This document shows, piece after piece, positions 38,858-49,800 of a stretch of 64,000 bases of DNA. Source of the DNA: Watersipora subatra. Lineage: Eukaryota; Bryozoa; Gymnolaemata; Cheilostomatida; Watersiporidae. The stretch is from assembly GCF_963576615.1 (NCBI RefSeq), contig NC_088708.1:9052001-9116000 (forward strand), written 5' to 3'. A program made the translations under genes and the position numbers. How positions within the stretch are numbered: position 1 is the stretch's first letter; every line of letters starts with the position of its first letter. The notes under the pieces are model-generated. The model searched no databases. It was not told the DNA's origin and saw only the letters and a program-made list of their open reading frames with translations.

Positions 38858-40465
38858 ATGGACAATGAGCAATTTTACTTGGGTTTTGATTTCAGTACGC
38901 AAAGCCTTAAAGTTGTTGCAGTCAATGATCATTTCGACGTCATAATTGAAGAATCAATTAAATTTGACGACATCGGTAAATACAAAACTAGTGATGGTTG
39001 TCATATAAACCCAGACGGTTTAACTGTAACATCGCCGACAATCATGTGGGTTGATGCCCTAGATATTGTTCTTGGACGACTTCTGCAAAAGGGGTTCAAC
39101 TTTCAAGCTGTAAAAGCCATTTCTGGCGCAGGGCAACAGCATGGAAGTGTATATTGGAAAAAGGGTGCCGAAAAGGTTTTAGCATCATTAAATCCGTCTA
39201 GCACACTTGAAACTCAACTGAAGCACTGTTTTACTTTAGAGGAATCTCCAATTTGGATGGATTCTAGCACCAAGAAACAGTGCAAGTATTTGGAAGCTGC
39301 TGTTGGTGGCTCGCAGGCAATGACAGACTTGACTGGCTCGCGAGCTTACGAGCGCTTCACTGGAAACCAAATTCTAAAGGTTATACAAAACTATCCAGAA
39401 ATATACCAGCAAACTGAAAGAATTTCACTTGTTAGTAGCTTTGCAGCTTCTTTACTTCGAGGGGCTTATTGCCAAATCGATGAAAGTGATGGATCTGGTA
39501 TGAACCTCATGAACATCAAATTGAGAGATTGGGATGAAACCCTTGCAAAAGCCTGCAGTCCAGACCTTCAAGATAAACTTGGCATACCAGTTCCAACTGT
39601 AACTGTTCAAGGTTCAATCTCAAAGTACTTTGTTGAGAGATATTCATTTTCAGACACGTGCCAAATTGTCAGTTTTACTGGAGACAATCCTTCTTCGCTG
39701 GCAGGAATGAAACTTGCCAAGGGTGAAGTTGCCGTTTCTTTAGGCAGCTCGGATGTCCTCTTTCTATGGCTTGAAAATCCACTAGCTAAAACTGAAGGTC
39801 ATATTTTTGTAAATCCTGTCGACACAAAAGCCTATATGGCACTACTCTGCTTCAAAAATGGTTCACTTACTAGAGCAGCTATTAGAGATAAGTACGCTCA
39901 TAGCGATTGGTCTCACTTTGAGACATTGCTGTTGAATCAACCTAGAGGAAACAATGGAAAAATAGGATTTTATTACACAATAGCTGAGATTATTCCTGAT
40001 GGTGTAGAAGGTTGTTATTATTTTGATGAAACTGATCAGCAAGTAGAAGATTTTGCTGATGCTGAGCACATTCGAGCAGTCATCGAAAGTCAGTTTCTTT
40101 CACGCAGAGTGCACGCTGAAGACATGGGATTTGAGCTTGGCAAAGATTGCCGAGTATTAGCCACAGGTGGAGCTTCTAACAACCATGCTATTTTGCAAGT
40201 GATGAGCGACATATTCAATGCTCCAGTGTACACCCAGAGTGTTGCTAATTCGGCAGCATTAGGAGCTGCAATGCTTGCTATGCATGCTGTAAACGTTACC
40301 ACTGATAACTTATCATATAAGGAAAGGGTGCACGACACAAGAAACTTTGAGCTGGTCGCTCAACCCCAACCTGACAGCAAACAGGTATATGATGTAATGG
40401 CCGCCAGGTACAGAAAACTAGAAAAGCAAGCAATTGAGCTGCACAGAAAGCAATCTGGACAATAA
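38858..40465 (+). CDS. XYLB: Xylulokinase (D-xylulose kinase), intact and intronless
   Basis: Cytosolic FGGY-family kinase that phosphorylates D-xylulose to xylulose 5-phosphate, feeding the pentose phosphate pathway and ending the glucuronate-xylulose route. The 535-residue ORF is about the length of human XYLB (536). FGGY landmarks: N-terminal phosphate-binding GFDFSTQSLK at residues 8-17, the sugar-pocket word GAGQQHGSVYW, IWMDSST, the catalytic-loop FTGDNPSSLAGM, SLGSSDVLFLW, and the C-terminal adenosine motif ATGGASNNHAIL. I chose the ATG at 38858 because the first 31 residues of the longer open frame look non-conserved and have no ATG. The vertebrate gene has many introns; this copy has none, while all multi-exon neighbours keep theirs, so intron loss or a retrocopy is possible. 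No poly-A tract follows the stop. It lies head to head with the SLC2A12-like sugar transporter and converges on DENND4. Confidence 0.96.
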   Translation: MDNEQFYLGFDFSTQSLKVVAVNDHFDVIIEESIKFDDIGKYKTSDGCHINPDGLTVTSPTIMWVDALDIVLGRLLQKGFNFQAVKAISGAGQQHGSVYWKKGAEKVLASLNPSSTLETQLKHCFTLEESPIWMDSSTKKQCKYLEAAVGGSQAMTDLTGSRAYERFTGNQILKVIQNYPEIYQQTERISLVSSFAASLLRGAYCQIDESDGSGMNLMNIKLRDWDETLAKACSPDLQDKLGIPVPTVTVQGSISKYFVERYSFSDTCQIVSFTGDNPSSLAGMKLAKGEVAVSLGSSDVLFLWLENPLAKTEGHIFVNPVDTKAYMALLCFKNGSLTRAAIRDKYAHSDWSHFETLLLNQPRGNNGKIGFYYTIAEIIPDGVEGCYYFDETDQQVEDFADAEHIRAVIESQFLSRRVHAEDMGFELGKDCRVLATGGASNNHAILQVMSDIFNAPVYTQSVANSAALGAAMLAMHAVNVTTDNLSYKERVHDTRNFELVAQPQPDSKQVYDVMAARYRKLEKQAIELHRKQSGQ

Positions 40466-40536
40466 CGGTACATAACAAGTATCACATTTATAGATATACG
40501 CAGTACACCTTGTTTATGGCGTAGAAGATGAATATT

Positions 40537-40542
40537 TTTATT
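40537..40542 (-). promoter_or_regulatory. Candidate polyadenylation signal of DENND4
   Basis: TTTATT on the plus strand is AATAAA on the minus strand, 322 nt past the DENND4 stop. Together with the XYLB signal it predicts an antisense overlap of the two 3' UTRs. Confidence 0.45.
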
Positions 40543-40758
40543 ATAAATGTAATCACGGAACACATAGAGTTAATATGAACACCAAATGGAGAAAACATCA
40601 ACTTTTAAAACCGTCGTTCTATGTACAGGCACATTATATGGAATGGTGAAATGTCATGTTGTAATATGCAACCACCTAGTGCTTACATACATCATAAAAT
40701 ACACTAGTAAAATAGAAGTTTTTTATATCATGTACGTAGTGAGCAACGACATTGTTTA

Positions 40759-40764
40759 AATAAA
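40759..40764 (+). promoter_or_regulatory. Candidate polyadenylation signal of XYLB
   Basis: AATAAA 294 nt downstream of the XYLB stop, within what should be the opposite-strand 3' UTR of DENND4. Confidence 0.5.
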
Positions 40765-40863
40765 AAGAGTTAATTATTATCAACAGGAGTAAATCTTATA
40801 TATTCAACATAATATGAAAGCATTCGAAGTTAGAGCTGATCTAGACTAGATTGCTGTTTGAGC

Positions 40864-43800
40864 TCACGTCACATCAAGGTGGCCAAAGAGCTTTCTGCAC
40901 CACATGACTGTCGGAGTAGGAGGGGAGTCTGTTATGTGCAAGAGTTCCTTATCTGTCAGTAGCAGCTTTTTGTAGGCAAATTTATATTCTCTATCGAATG
41001 CATCTACAGTAGGAAAAGCGGAATGTGTTGCGCAATCACATAGCTTCTACAGAAATTGTCTGGAGCTCCGAGTAAGATTTGATTGACAATTCTCATTATA
41101 GACAACCAACTGTGCTGTTAAAAAATTACTGAAAATGCAGATCAAAATCGCAAAGGGATCATAATAGAAAACTCACCATGATCCATGGCATCACGCCCAA
41201 AATGTGCAAAAGAAAGAAAAAGAATATCTCTGTAAGCGCTGTGACACTTGAGGGTTGACTTTGTTGATTGCAGTCGCCTGTTGCACAAGATTTGACGGAG
41301 AGGTGTGCACATATCACTACAGCCTACATTTGTCAATATCTGCTGCATGAACCTACAAGCATATATAACCAGCTAGAGTTAGCTCTTTAACATCACCAAC
41401 CACGAAGCGTATTAAATATGTTGTAAATTCATGGCCATACTTGAATAGGTCAGGAGGTGCTTAGTCCTTGGCGGGAGCGTTATTAACCACCCATCCATAA
41501 GTGCACACATAAAGGACTTCATTTTCTATATTGACCTATTTAAAGTAATTTATTATGGTCGTTAACGCTTTCATTACTTGATGAAACTTGGATGAACCTG
41601 CGCATAGTATAATGACAAAATGTGCTCTGATCCACTAATCCTTAGTAAAAGCCAACTCGATCCAGATCTCAAACATTTCATCAAACATGCATCTATTTCT
41701 TTGTTAGTATGTACAAAAATGAAAGTGCAAAAACGTAACCTTGTAATGTTAGTAAATGTAAGTATTACAGAGCATTTCTAGCCTGTGATTGCTTGTAATA
41801 ACTTTTATCATCGTAAATAGGAATTGTGACACATTATTTACAACCAGTCTAAAAAATTGTTAGCCGGGTGAGTTGATCAGCTATGTCACTCAGGTATGAA
41901 TAAAAGTGAAGTTCTAGTATCAGAATTCATAAGATATTCATATCTATGTGATAAAAACTTTCGGTTTATTTTATTTATCAGTGGGTAGGCTAAATACTAT
42001 TACCATGATCAACAGTAGACTCGTAGGAAATATCTGAGATTTGGTTAAAAACCAGAAGATTATCTAAAAGATTGGTAGTATGGCTGTATTACAGTATTTA
42101 TCTAATATAGGCCTATCTTTTACAGATTAATCGAGTATTTTTAGTCCTACAGTAAATACATTTGAGAGTGCTGAATTTGCCTTGAGGTTGAAGCTTACCC
42201 AGATCTGCCTCTTGCAAATTTTAAATTGACTTTTGACCATTTTTGCTTGGCGGAAACTCATCTCAGTAATTTTAATAATTTATTGCTGAGACCAGAGAAA
42301 CCATACAAATAGTGATACTTACGTTGAGGTGCATTTATCAGATAACAAAAGTTGGATGAAATTTTCCATTGATACATGAAGTGTTGCTCAAAAGATAAAA
42401 TAGCCTAGAGAATGAGATGCTAAAATATGGCCAGCATTAACGCAAGTATCTTGAAGTTGCCTACAATTAGTTTGCAGCTACTAACATTGCTGTGTTATCG
42501 ACTCATTCCGAACTAATACAAGAAAATAATCTATCCTTGCATTATTCCTTCAGCTAAAAGGTGAGAAACAGATCAGATCAGCTCTCTAGGAGCTCAAGTG
42601 GAACTAGTCTATCTATATAACGTATATATAAATCTCAATGTTTGTTTGTCCATCTGTCTGTCCGGTTATGACAAGTTTTAGGAATGAAAAATCTGCTGCT
42701 CACTGAATTTGAATTCAGAACCTCCAGTTCTGCAAACAGACATTTATCTAATACATTACACATTCCAACTAGCTATACGATGAAATAAATTGGGCACATA
42801 CTTATTACACATGCCAATCTTCATGGCTTCATGGTTAACACTGCAAAACCCACACCATACGCACACCCATACCAAACGTAAATTGTGTGCCCATATGTGA
42901 AAAAAATCCTCAAACTCACATGGCCAAGACTATTGCAATCAATATAGAGCTGTAGTAGGCACAGCAGCTGGTACCATATGAATTACACAGAAATAAACAC
43001 AACCCATGCAATGCTGAGCATTCAGCTAGTATTCATATTAAGTAAAGACTTACTGCTTAGATTTAGACATATCTTCCGTGACAAGAGCTCTCACCATTGT
43101 AGACTTTTTAGCTGTAACAAATGCATTCATAGTAAACCAGTTGGGTGCCAAAGAGTAAATAACACAGACAAACAAACCACAATTGCCAGTCATGTTTCAG
43201 AATATACATCATGCTAGCATTGGTAATATTGTGAGATAGAGACAAGTTCATCAACCATTAGTCTGTTCTATACGGAAAGCTTCACCTCTGTCTAAATTAT
43301 ATAGAGAGTAAATTATATACGAAAAATATATGAATAATCAAAAGAAGCAATCTGTACAAGGTCAAACTACAATATATTTGTCACAGATGTGTTAGCTTAG
43401 TAATACGTACTGACCTGAATCTTTCCAGAGCTTGTACATAGGAGTTGCCATAGCGTCATGCAGCCTGGGGTTATCCCAGACAACTCGAAGTGAAATATCA
43501 CAGGGAGCAGACGAGGCTGTATGCATGTCATCTAGTTGCAGTGTTTTTGATTGAAACAATAGCTGTGGGAGATGACTCGGCACATTCATACGTTTGAAAT
43601 ACCACATCTGTAAAGGAATGTCCAGAGTTGTGCTCAGTTAAAGATTTTAGAACACGAGCAACCCCATCAACAATAATAATTTGACTTTCATTCGCAAATT
43701 GAACCTTACCAAATTGAACCTTACCAAATTGAACCTTACCAAATTGAACATTACCAAATTGAACCTTACCAAATTCCAATAAACAATCGAATGATTGTCA

Positions 43801-46800
43801 ACAAAGTCGGGGTGCGTCAGAGCTACATCTCCTTCCCTGTCAAGTACAATCTCTAATTCCTTCCGTAGAACTAATGGGCTAAGGTATGGCAATTTTATTG
43901 GCTCCCGGCTTGTGCTGCTGAGAATGACAAACAAAAATTGTTTCCCAACAAATAAATGAGGCAGTTGAAAAGTGTTAAGTAGATATTTCTGTGTTTGCCG
44001 AGTGAAGTTTTTGCAGTTTTATATTTTCATATCCAAAGGCAGTTGGAAGTTATGCGCTTCTTTGGTAGTACAAACTGGCAAAAACCTATCGTCATCTATC
44101 AATTGATTGAAGTCAACAACGAAAAACCGCCTAATTTGCACCAAAGTGTAAATCACATAAAACAAGAACATAAAACGAACTTGAAGTACTGCTTACTCGG
44201 TGTCTGATCTGGGAGTCAATGGGGGAGTTGAAAAACAAGTATCATCCGATGCTGGCTTATTATTACCTTTCACCCTCAAGTCTTTAATCTCAATCTGCAG
44301 GAATGGTACCTGCTTTCTATCACAGAACCTACAGCTGTCAAACAGCAACAGAATTTAAATGTGTACTTCAAACCAAGCGTGCAAACATTACAAACAATTT
44401 TTTCATCTCAAAAAAAGACAACATCTGTTAAAATACTGTTTTAAAGTGCTTTGAGGAGCTAGTGTTAGCAGATAATTTTTAATCACAATGGCTTACTCTA
44501 TACAAATCTCAAGAACCAAAAATCATAACTAACCTGACATCAAAGGTCATGACTTTAAGCATTAATGTGTCAAGTGTAGCTTACAGTATAAAAAATTGCT
44601 TAATTAGTAACAGATGGCCATAAGCTGATCTGGTGACAGCATCATATTTGTACAGTTCAAATGTATACAACGTACTGGTAAAGCGAATAGACATATACTT
44701 ACGTAGTGCTCAAATCACTGTCTTGTGCTGACCAGCCTGCCATTATATTCTCATCATAGAGAATGGCTGAGCAGTGCTCGCAGAGCGTTGCTGAGCAAAT
44801 GACCACTGACAGCACAGGACCTTTGTGTGTAAAATCAAACAAGCTGTCTGGTGCATCATGGCCCGACGCTGGTGGTAGATATTTGTACATGAACGCAGCT
44901 GATATGCCATCTACAAACAATATAAATGGAATTGTATCAAATGTTGTGTGAACAGTGCAAGTGAACAGAAGCCACAAGGGCCAAAAAGGCTAATTTTAAC
45001 GAGTGTATAACGAGTAAAAGACTCACTGTAAGAAATTCTCACATCAAAGGGCTTATCTCCATCATCATGAGGTACACCTCCCTCTTCAGGGTTGGGCGCT
45101 AATACCCCCAATCCACTGTGTGAACTAAGCCTATCAAATATTCACAAAGATGGCTACAAATAATGACTATCAAAACGATAGGCCCAATATCTGCTCTTAT
45201 GTGCTTCAAGATTTTTGTCACCACAAGTACGTTAATAATACAAATGATCAAATTTTGCTAAAAGTGGCTTAATGATCAGAGTTCAGCATGGCTTTTGTTA
45301 ATAAGTTATACTTGGAAGCATGTAACCTGAAGTATGTTTATATATAATAACTGCACATCTGCATTCACTACCAGTGACTACAGAATACGGAACTCACAGA
45401 CTAATGTTGTCTTCATTACTCTTAGCATCCGATGCTTTATCATCCTTATACGGTGTGCTGACAGTGCTAGGGGTGTGATACTCTTTGACAGTATGTTTCA
45501 GGTGCTTATAATTAGCTGTGGTCGCCTGCATCAGCTTACTGGCCACTGATGATGACACTGATTTAATCTTCTTTAATGATGCCCTCATGTCCTCATTTCT
45601 ACTGCAAGAGAAAGTTACTTAACACAGTGCATAAAACTGAAGTTTTGCCAACTAATGAACATTGAATTATCAAGTTGCACAATATTAGAGAAGACAGCGA
45701 ACAATAATACCAACTTTTTTATAGACTTGGGTGTAGATCCGATGCTATCCAAACTTTCTCGAGAAGACAACGCATCTACAAAATACAAACGCAGTGAGGT
45801 TCCGAAATATGAGTTTCAGTTCGCTCGTATCTTCAAGTAATTTGTTTAATTTATTATCATAGTAAAATGAATTTACTGTAGTAAACTTTAGTGTAATAGC
45901 CATACGTACCATACTGTATTACCTTTATTTACCATACTTAGATACCATACCTAGCGATACTTATTAGGGCTAAGTATATAGACAACTACTAGCTTACACT
46001 AATCGCAAGAAAAACTTACTTGAGGTATATTCTAAAGCTTGTTCAAACCGATAGAAGGCTGTTACACTTACTAAAATCTGATCATGATGGAGCAGCAAAC
46101 ATAGAAACACTAATAATTTGTGCTAGCAAATTTGTACAGACATAACACACAGAAGTACTACAATTGTTAAATGTTGTCATTCATTGCAAGTGAAAAACTA
46201 ACATGAAATTATAGTTGGTATAACTATACTAGTTTATGAATAATGAAAAGAAGTAATGAGATTTTTGGATTCTCCATTCATTTTGTTTACTCTTTGATAT
46301 AGATGCAAAGCTTGAGTTTGTACAAGTCCACAAAGTGACTAATCAATCATTATAGCTGTGGTTTCAAGGTTGATAGGCCTATCAAGAGAGATATTTTGAG
46401 TAACAGACATAGAGTATACGACAGCTATATCTCTCACACCAATGTTCAAATTACAGGTCTATGAAGCAACTTTATATATTATTGTATTAAAGTATTTGTA
46501 TCTGTATTTATAATATTGTCAGGCACCAGCTTCAATGCCTTTATACCAACAATTTTTGTATAATTTCTCAGCATAGATTGGTTTCTACACTATAACAGAG
46601 GTCTGTAGTTTGTGTTCACTAGTTGTAGAATTTATCTTCAAGTTCAAGTTGCAATTTTTTTTCAGGGCTGAACATTTTAGTAGACTATCAGCAAAGTCCA
46701 ACTTTATTATGTTAAATTAAACTATACATGTGTGTTTCAAAAGAAATTAGAAGGAAACTACTACTTAGACGTATAAAGAACGCATCAGACCATATTAGCA

Positions 46801-49800
46801 GCAAGACTAACGAGGTTCTGTACCTATGGTAAAGCAAATAAATAGATCACAAAGAGATTTCTCTTACTAGCTGGTTCGGCCTTTGGCTTTTCTCCATACA
46901 CCATCGACTTCATTTTTGATAAGTTTTTTGTGAGTGCAAAACCACTTGCTGACTTCTTGAGAGAGGCTGTAACCCAGCCCTTGTATGATGAACCATTGGT
47001 CGCATCTTCCAAGTTTGCATTTGATAGACTATCCTAAAGAAAAGAACTGTTAATTTCTAATTTGTGTCATGTTTGATAATAAAACTGCTTGAAGCAAATC
47101 TCAAACTTTCCAAAGGTTTACAGACTCGAACACAAACTTGCATACTGACTTTTGAGCTGTTATCTTTCGCACTTCTGCCACCTGGTGTGCTAATCTCAGA
47201 GGTCAGCTCGGCAACTTTTTGACCCTCCTCCTGCAGGGCAGCCTGCAAGGACAATTAATAATATATATTTTGCTGAATAATACGGAAAGCTAAAACAATT
47301 ACTTGATTCAACGTAACATTGATGAAAGAAATAGAAGTGCTGACATCTGACTACCCGAACAAGAAACATTAAACAATAGGTATTGCCCTATAAGCAATAG
47401 GTATTGCCCTATAAGCAATAGGTATTGCCCTATAAGCAATAGGTATTGCCCTATAAGCAATAGGTATTGCCCTATAAGCAATAGGTATTGCCCTATAAGC
47501 AATAGGTATTGCCCTATCAGCAATAGGTATTGCCCTATAAGCAATAGGTATTGCCCTATAAGCAATAGGTATTGCCTAATGTTTCTTGTTCAATTATCTC
47601 TTCAATTCACACTCAAATCATTATTCAAACACAAACATTTTACAAACTCCAAGAATTTTTCTATATTGGGTTGTTACCCAAATTCAACGAAGCAGATGTA
47701 TTAGCAAACCTAATTTTAGTTAAAGATGCTACCTTGTAGCTGTTGTGCGAGTCCAAACTAACACTCTTGCGCAGCGGTTGCGATGGGAAGCTTGCTGGTG
47801 GTTCATCAGGTGACAGCTCAAGCAGGTTATACTTCTTCACTTCACTGTCAGTGGCTGTTGTGCTGCCGCGTCCAAACAACTTGTCTAGCAAACACATTGT
47901 TCTATTGCATGCTCATCATTTATATACACAAGGTTTCATATAAAGCTGCTATAATGCAATTTATTTTTCACCATTGATAGTTTAGAGTAGAATAGACGTA
48001 CCGACATCCATGGATGTGATAGATGAGGTCTGAGAGCTGCTAGGAGTGTCATCTGCTTTAGGTGTGCTTTGCTCCACATCAGAATTGGAAAACAATCCGA
48101 GTGGGTCATCGCTCACAACTGAGCAAACGAAATGGTTAAACAAAGAATTACAAAATGTAACAAAAGCCTGTGACTCTACAAATTAGTTTGAATTATGAAA
48201 ACTATTGTGGTAAACCAATCAAGCAACCAGAATCATCTGCTAACTTTTCAAAATCTCATAGCTACTTAGCAGATGGTGGTGTACACAACTCTTTGAAGCA
48301 GCTCAACACACTTCTCCAGGTTATAAATAATAACATTAATGAAGCAGAATTAAGATTTCAAACGATTCATTGGGTTGTCTCTGCATGCTTTCTGCTACAT
48401 TTAAATTCACATCATCACATCTGATTAGCAATAATGACGAGTGATTACAAACTTACCAGATTTTTTCTTCAAAGGGTCATCTTGGAAGGGCTGAGAATAA
48501 ATGTCTGTTGTAATAGAACTAAGAGAGAGTGGATCCAGAACACCGCCTTTGCTAATCTGAGATAAAGTTGCCGTCTGAGGCTGAACCACATAATCATTAT
48601 CAAGGGATATATTATCCCCTGCACCATCACCTACATTCCCATCGACTACAGTTTGACTGGTCGGAGTGGCCCGACTTTCTGCAATGTCCAGAAGAGGCAT
48701 GTTTTCAGCGGTCTTGTCTCCAGCAGAATGACCAGAAACTGCCTTCTCATCTTCATTCTCTGCCTCTTCTACCAACTGTGATACAGAATGTGTCTCTATG
48801 AGTCACATGAGGATATGCAAAAACATATGATTACCAAAACCCCTTTAAGAAGGTATTGTCTCCGTATGCTCTCCTTTATCTCTGATATTATACAGCAATA
48901 TAAAGATCATACTAATGTACGGCTACCTCACCATACCAATGTTTTTATCTCATCATTTCACCACTTCTGACTCACCATACCAATGCTTCTGCCTTCAAGA
49001 CATGTAAAGTAAGTACAGTGCACCCTCGTGCAGTAAGTACAGTACGGCTGCCTCACCATACCAATGTTTTTATCTCATCATTTCACCACTTCTGACTCAC
49101 CATACCAACACTTTTGCCTTCAAGACATGTAAAGTAAGTACAGTGCACTCTCAGGATACGATTACCTTGAGACATACGATTTTTTCACCTTACGAAGTAG
49201 AACCTGATGATTTTTTTCACCTCGACATACGAATCTTATTTCACCATAGGAATCCAACAAAACTTTCGTCCGCGTTCAAATTTGGCAGTCGGTATGCTTA
49301 TTATGTACATCAAAATAACAAAGACACTGCAATGCTGTTCGCCAAAAATATTTTCACAGTACCTGATAGAGACACGATGACCAATTTCTCTAAATTCCGT
49401 AATTCTTGTATGTAAAACGGTAATTTTTTTTAAACCAGAAGCAATGCTGGAATTATGATCTCTTCAAACAGAAGGTCAGCCGTCAGACAACTTTCCTTAA
49501 CCTGCTACCAAAAATCTACTTCATTACGAAAACAGCATCATTCGGGCTTTCTTGCTGAATTAAGTTGGAAAAGGTTTTAAACAGGTCTGCTACAAGTTTT
49601 AGAGAAAGCGAAGACAGAAACTGACAAGTAGAAAATTTTATTGATGAAAGTTGAAACTCAGTAAAATGGTTAAAAATACATACTAAAACTTAGCTTCAAG
49701 TGTGTGTGTTTAGTAAGCTAAACTTATTTGAGGTGAATTCAAAGTTTATGTTATCCGTACATCTGTCTTGAAGGTAAGAACTCCCTACAGTACTGCATAT

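Noticed and set aside
43411-43420. GTCAGT at 43414 as the donor of DENND4 exon 43607
   Set aside because: It would put the next exon in a frame with an early stop; GTACGT at 43410 keeps the conserved C-terminus in frame.
45655-45840. 61-residue plus-strand ORF with [16 protein letters not shown]
   Set aside because: It is antisense to the small DENND4 exon 45775-45715, whose minus-strand reading ([15 protein letters not shown]) fits the frame of the gene.
47308-47565. 85-residue ORF repeating LIGQYLL
   Set aside because: Translation of the 21-bp minisatellite.
49143-49415. 90-residue ORF
   Set aside because: Lies wholly in the Tigger-like element and shows no transposase motif.
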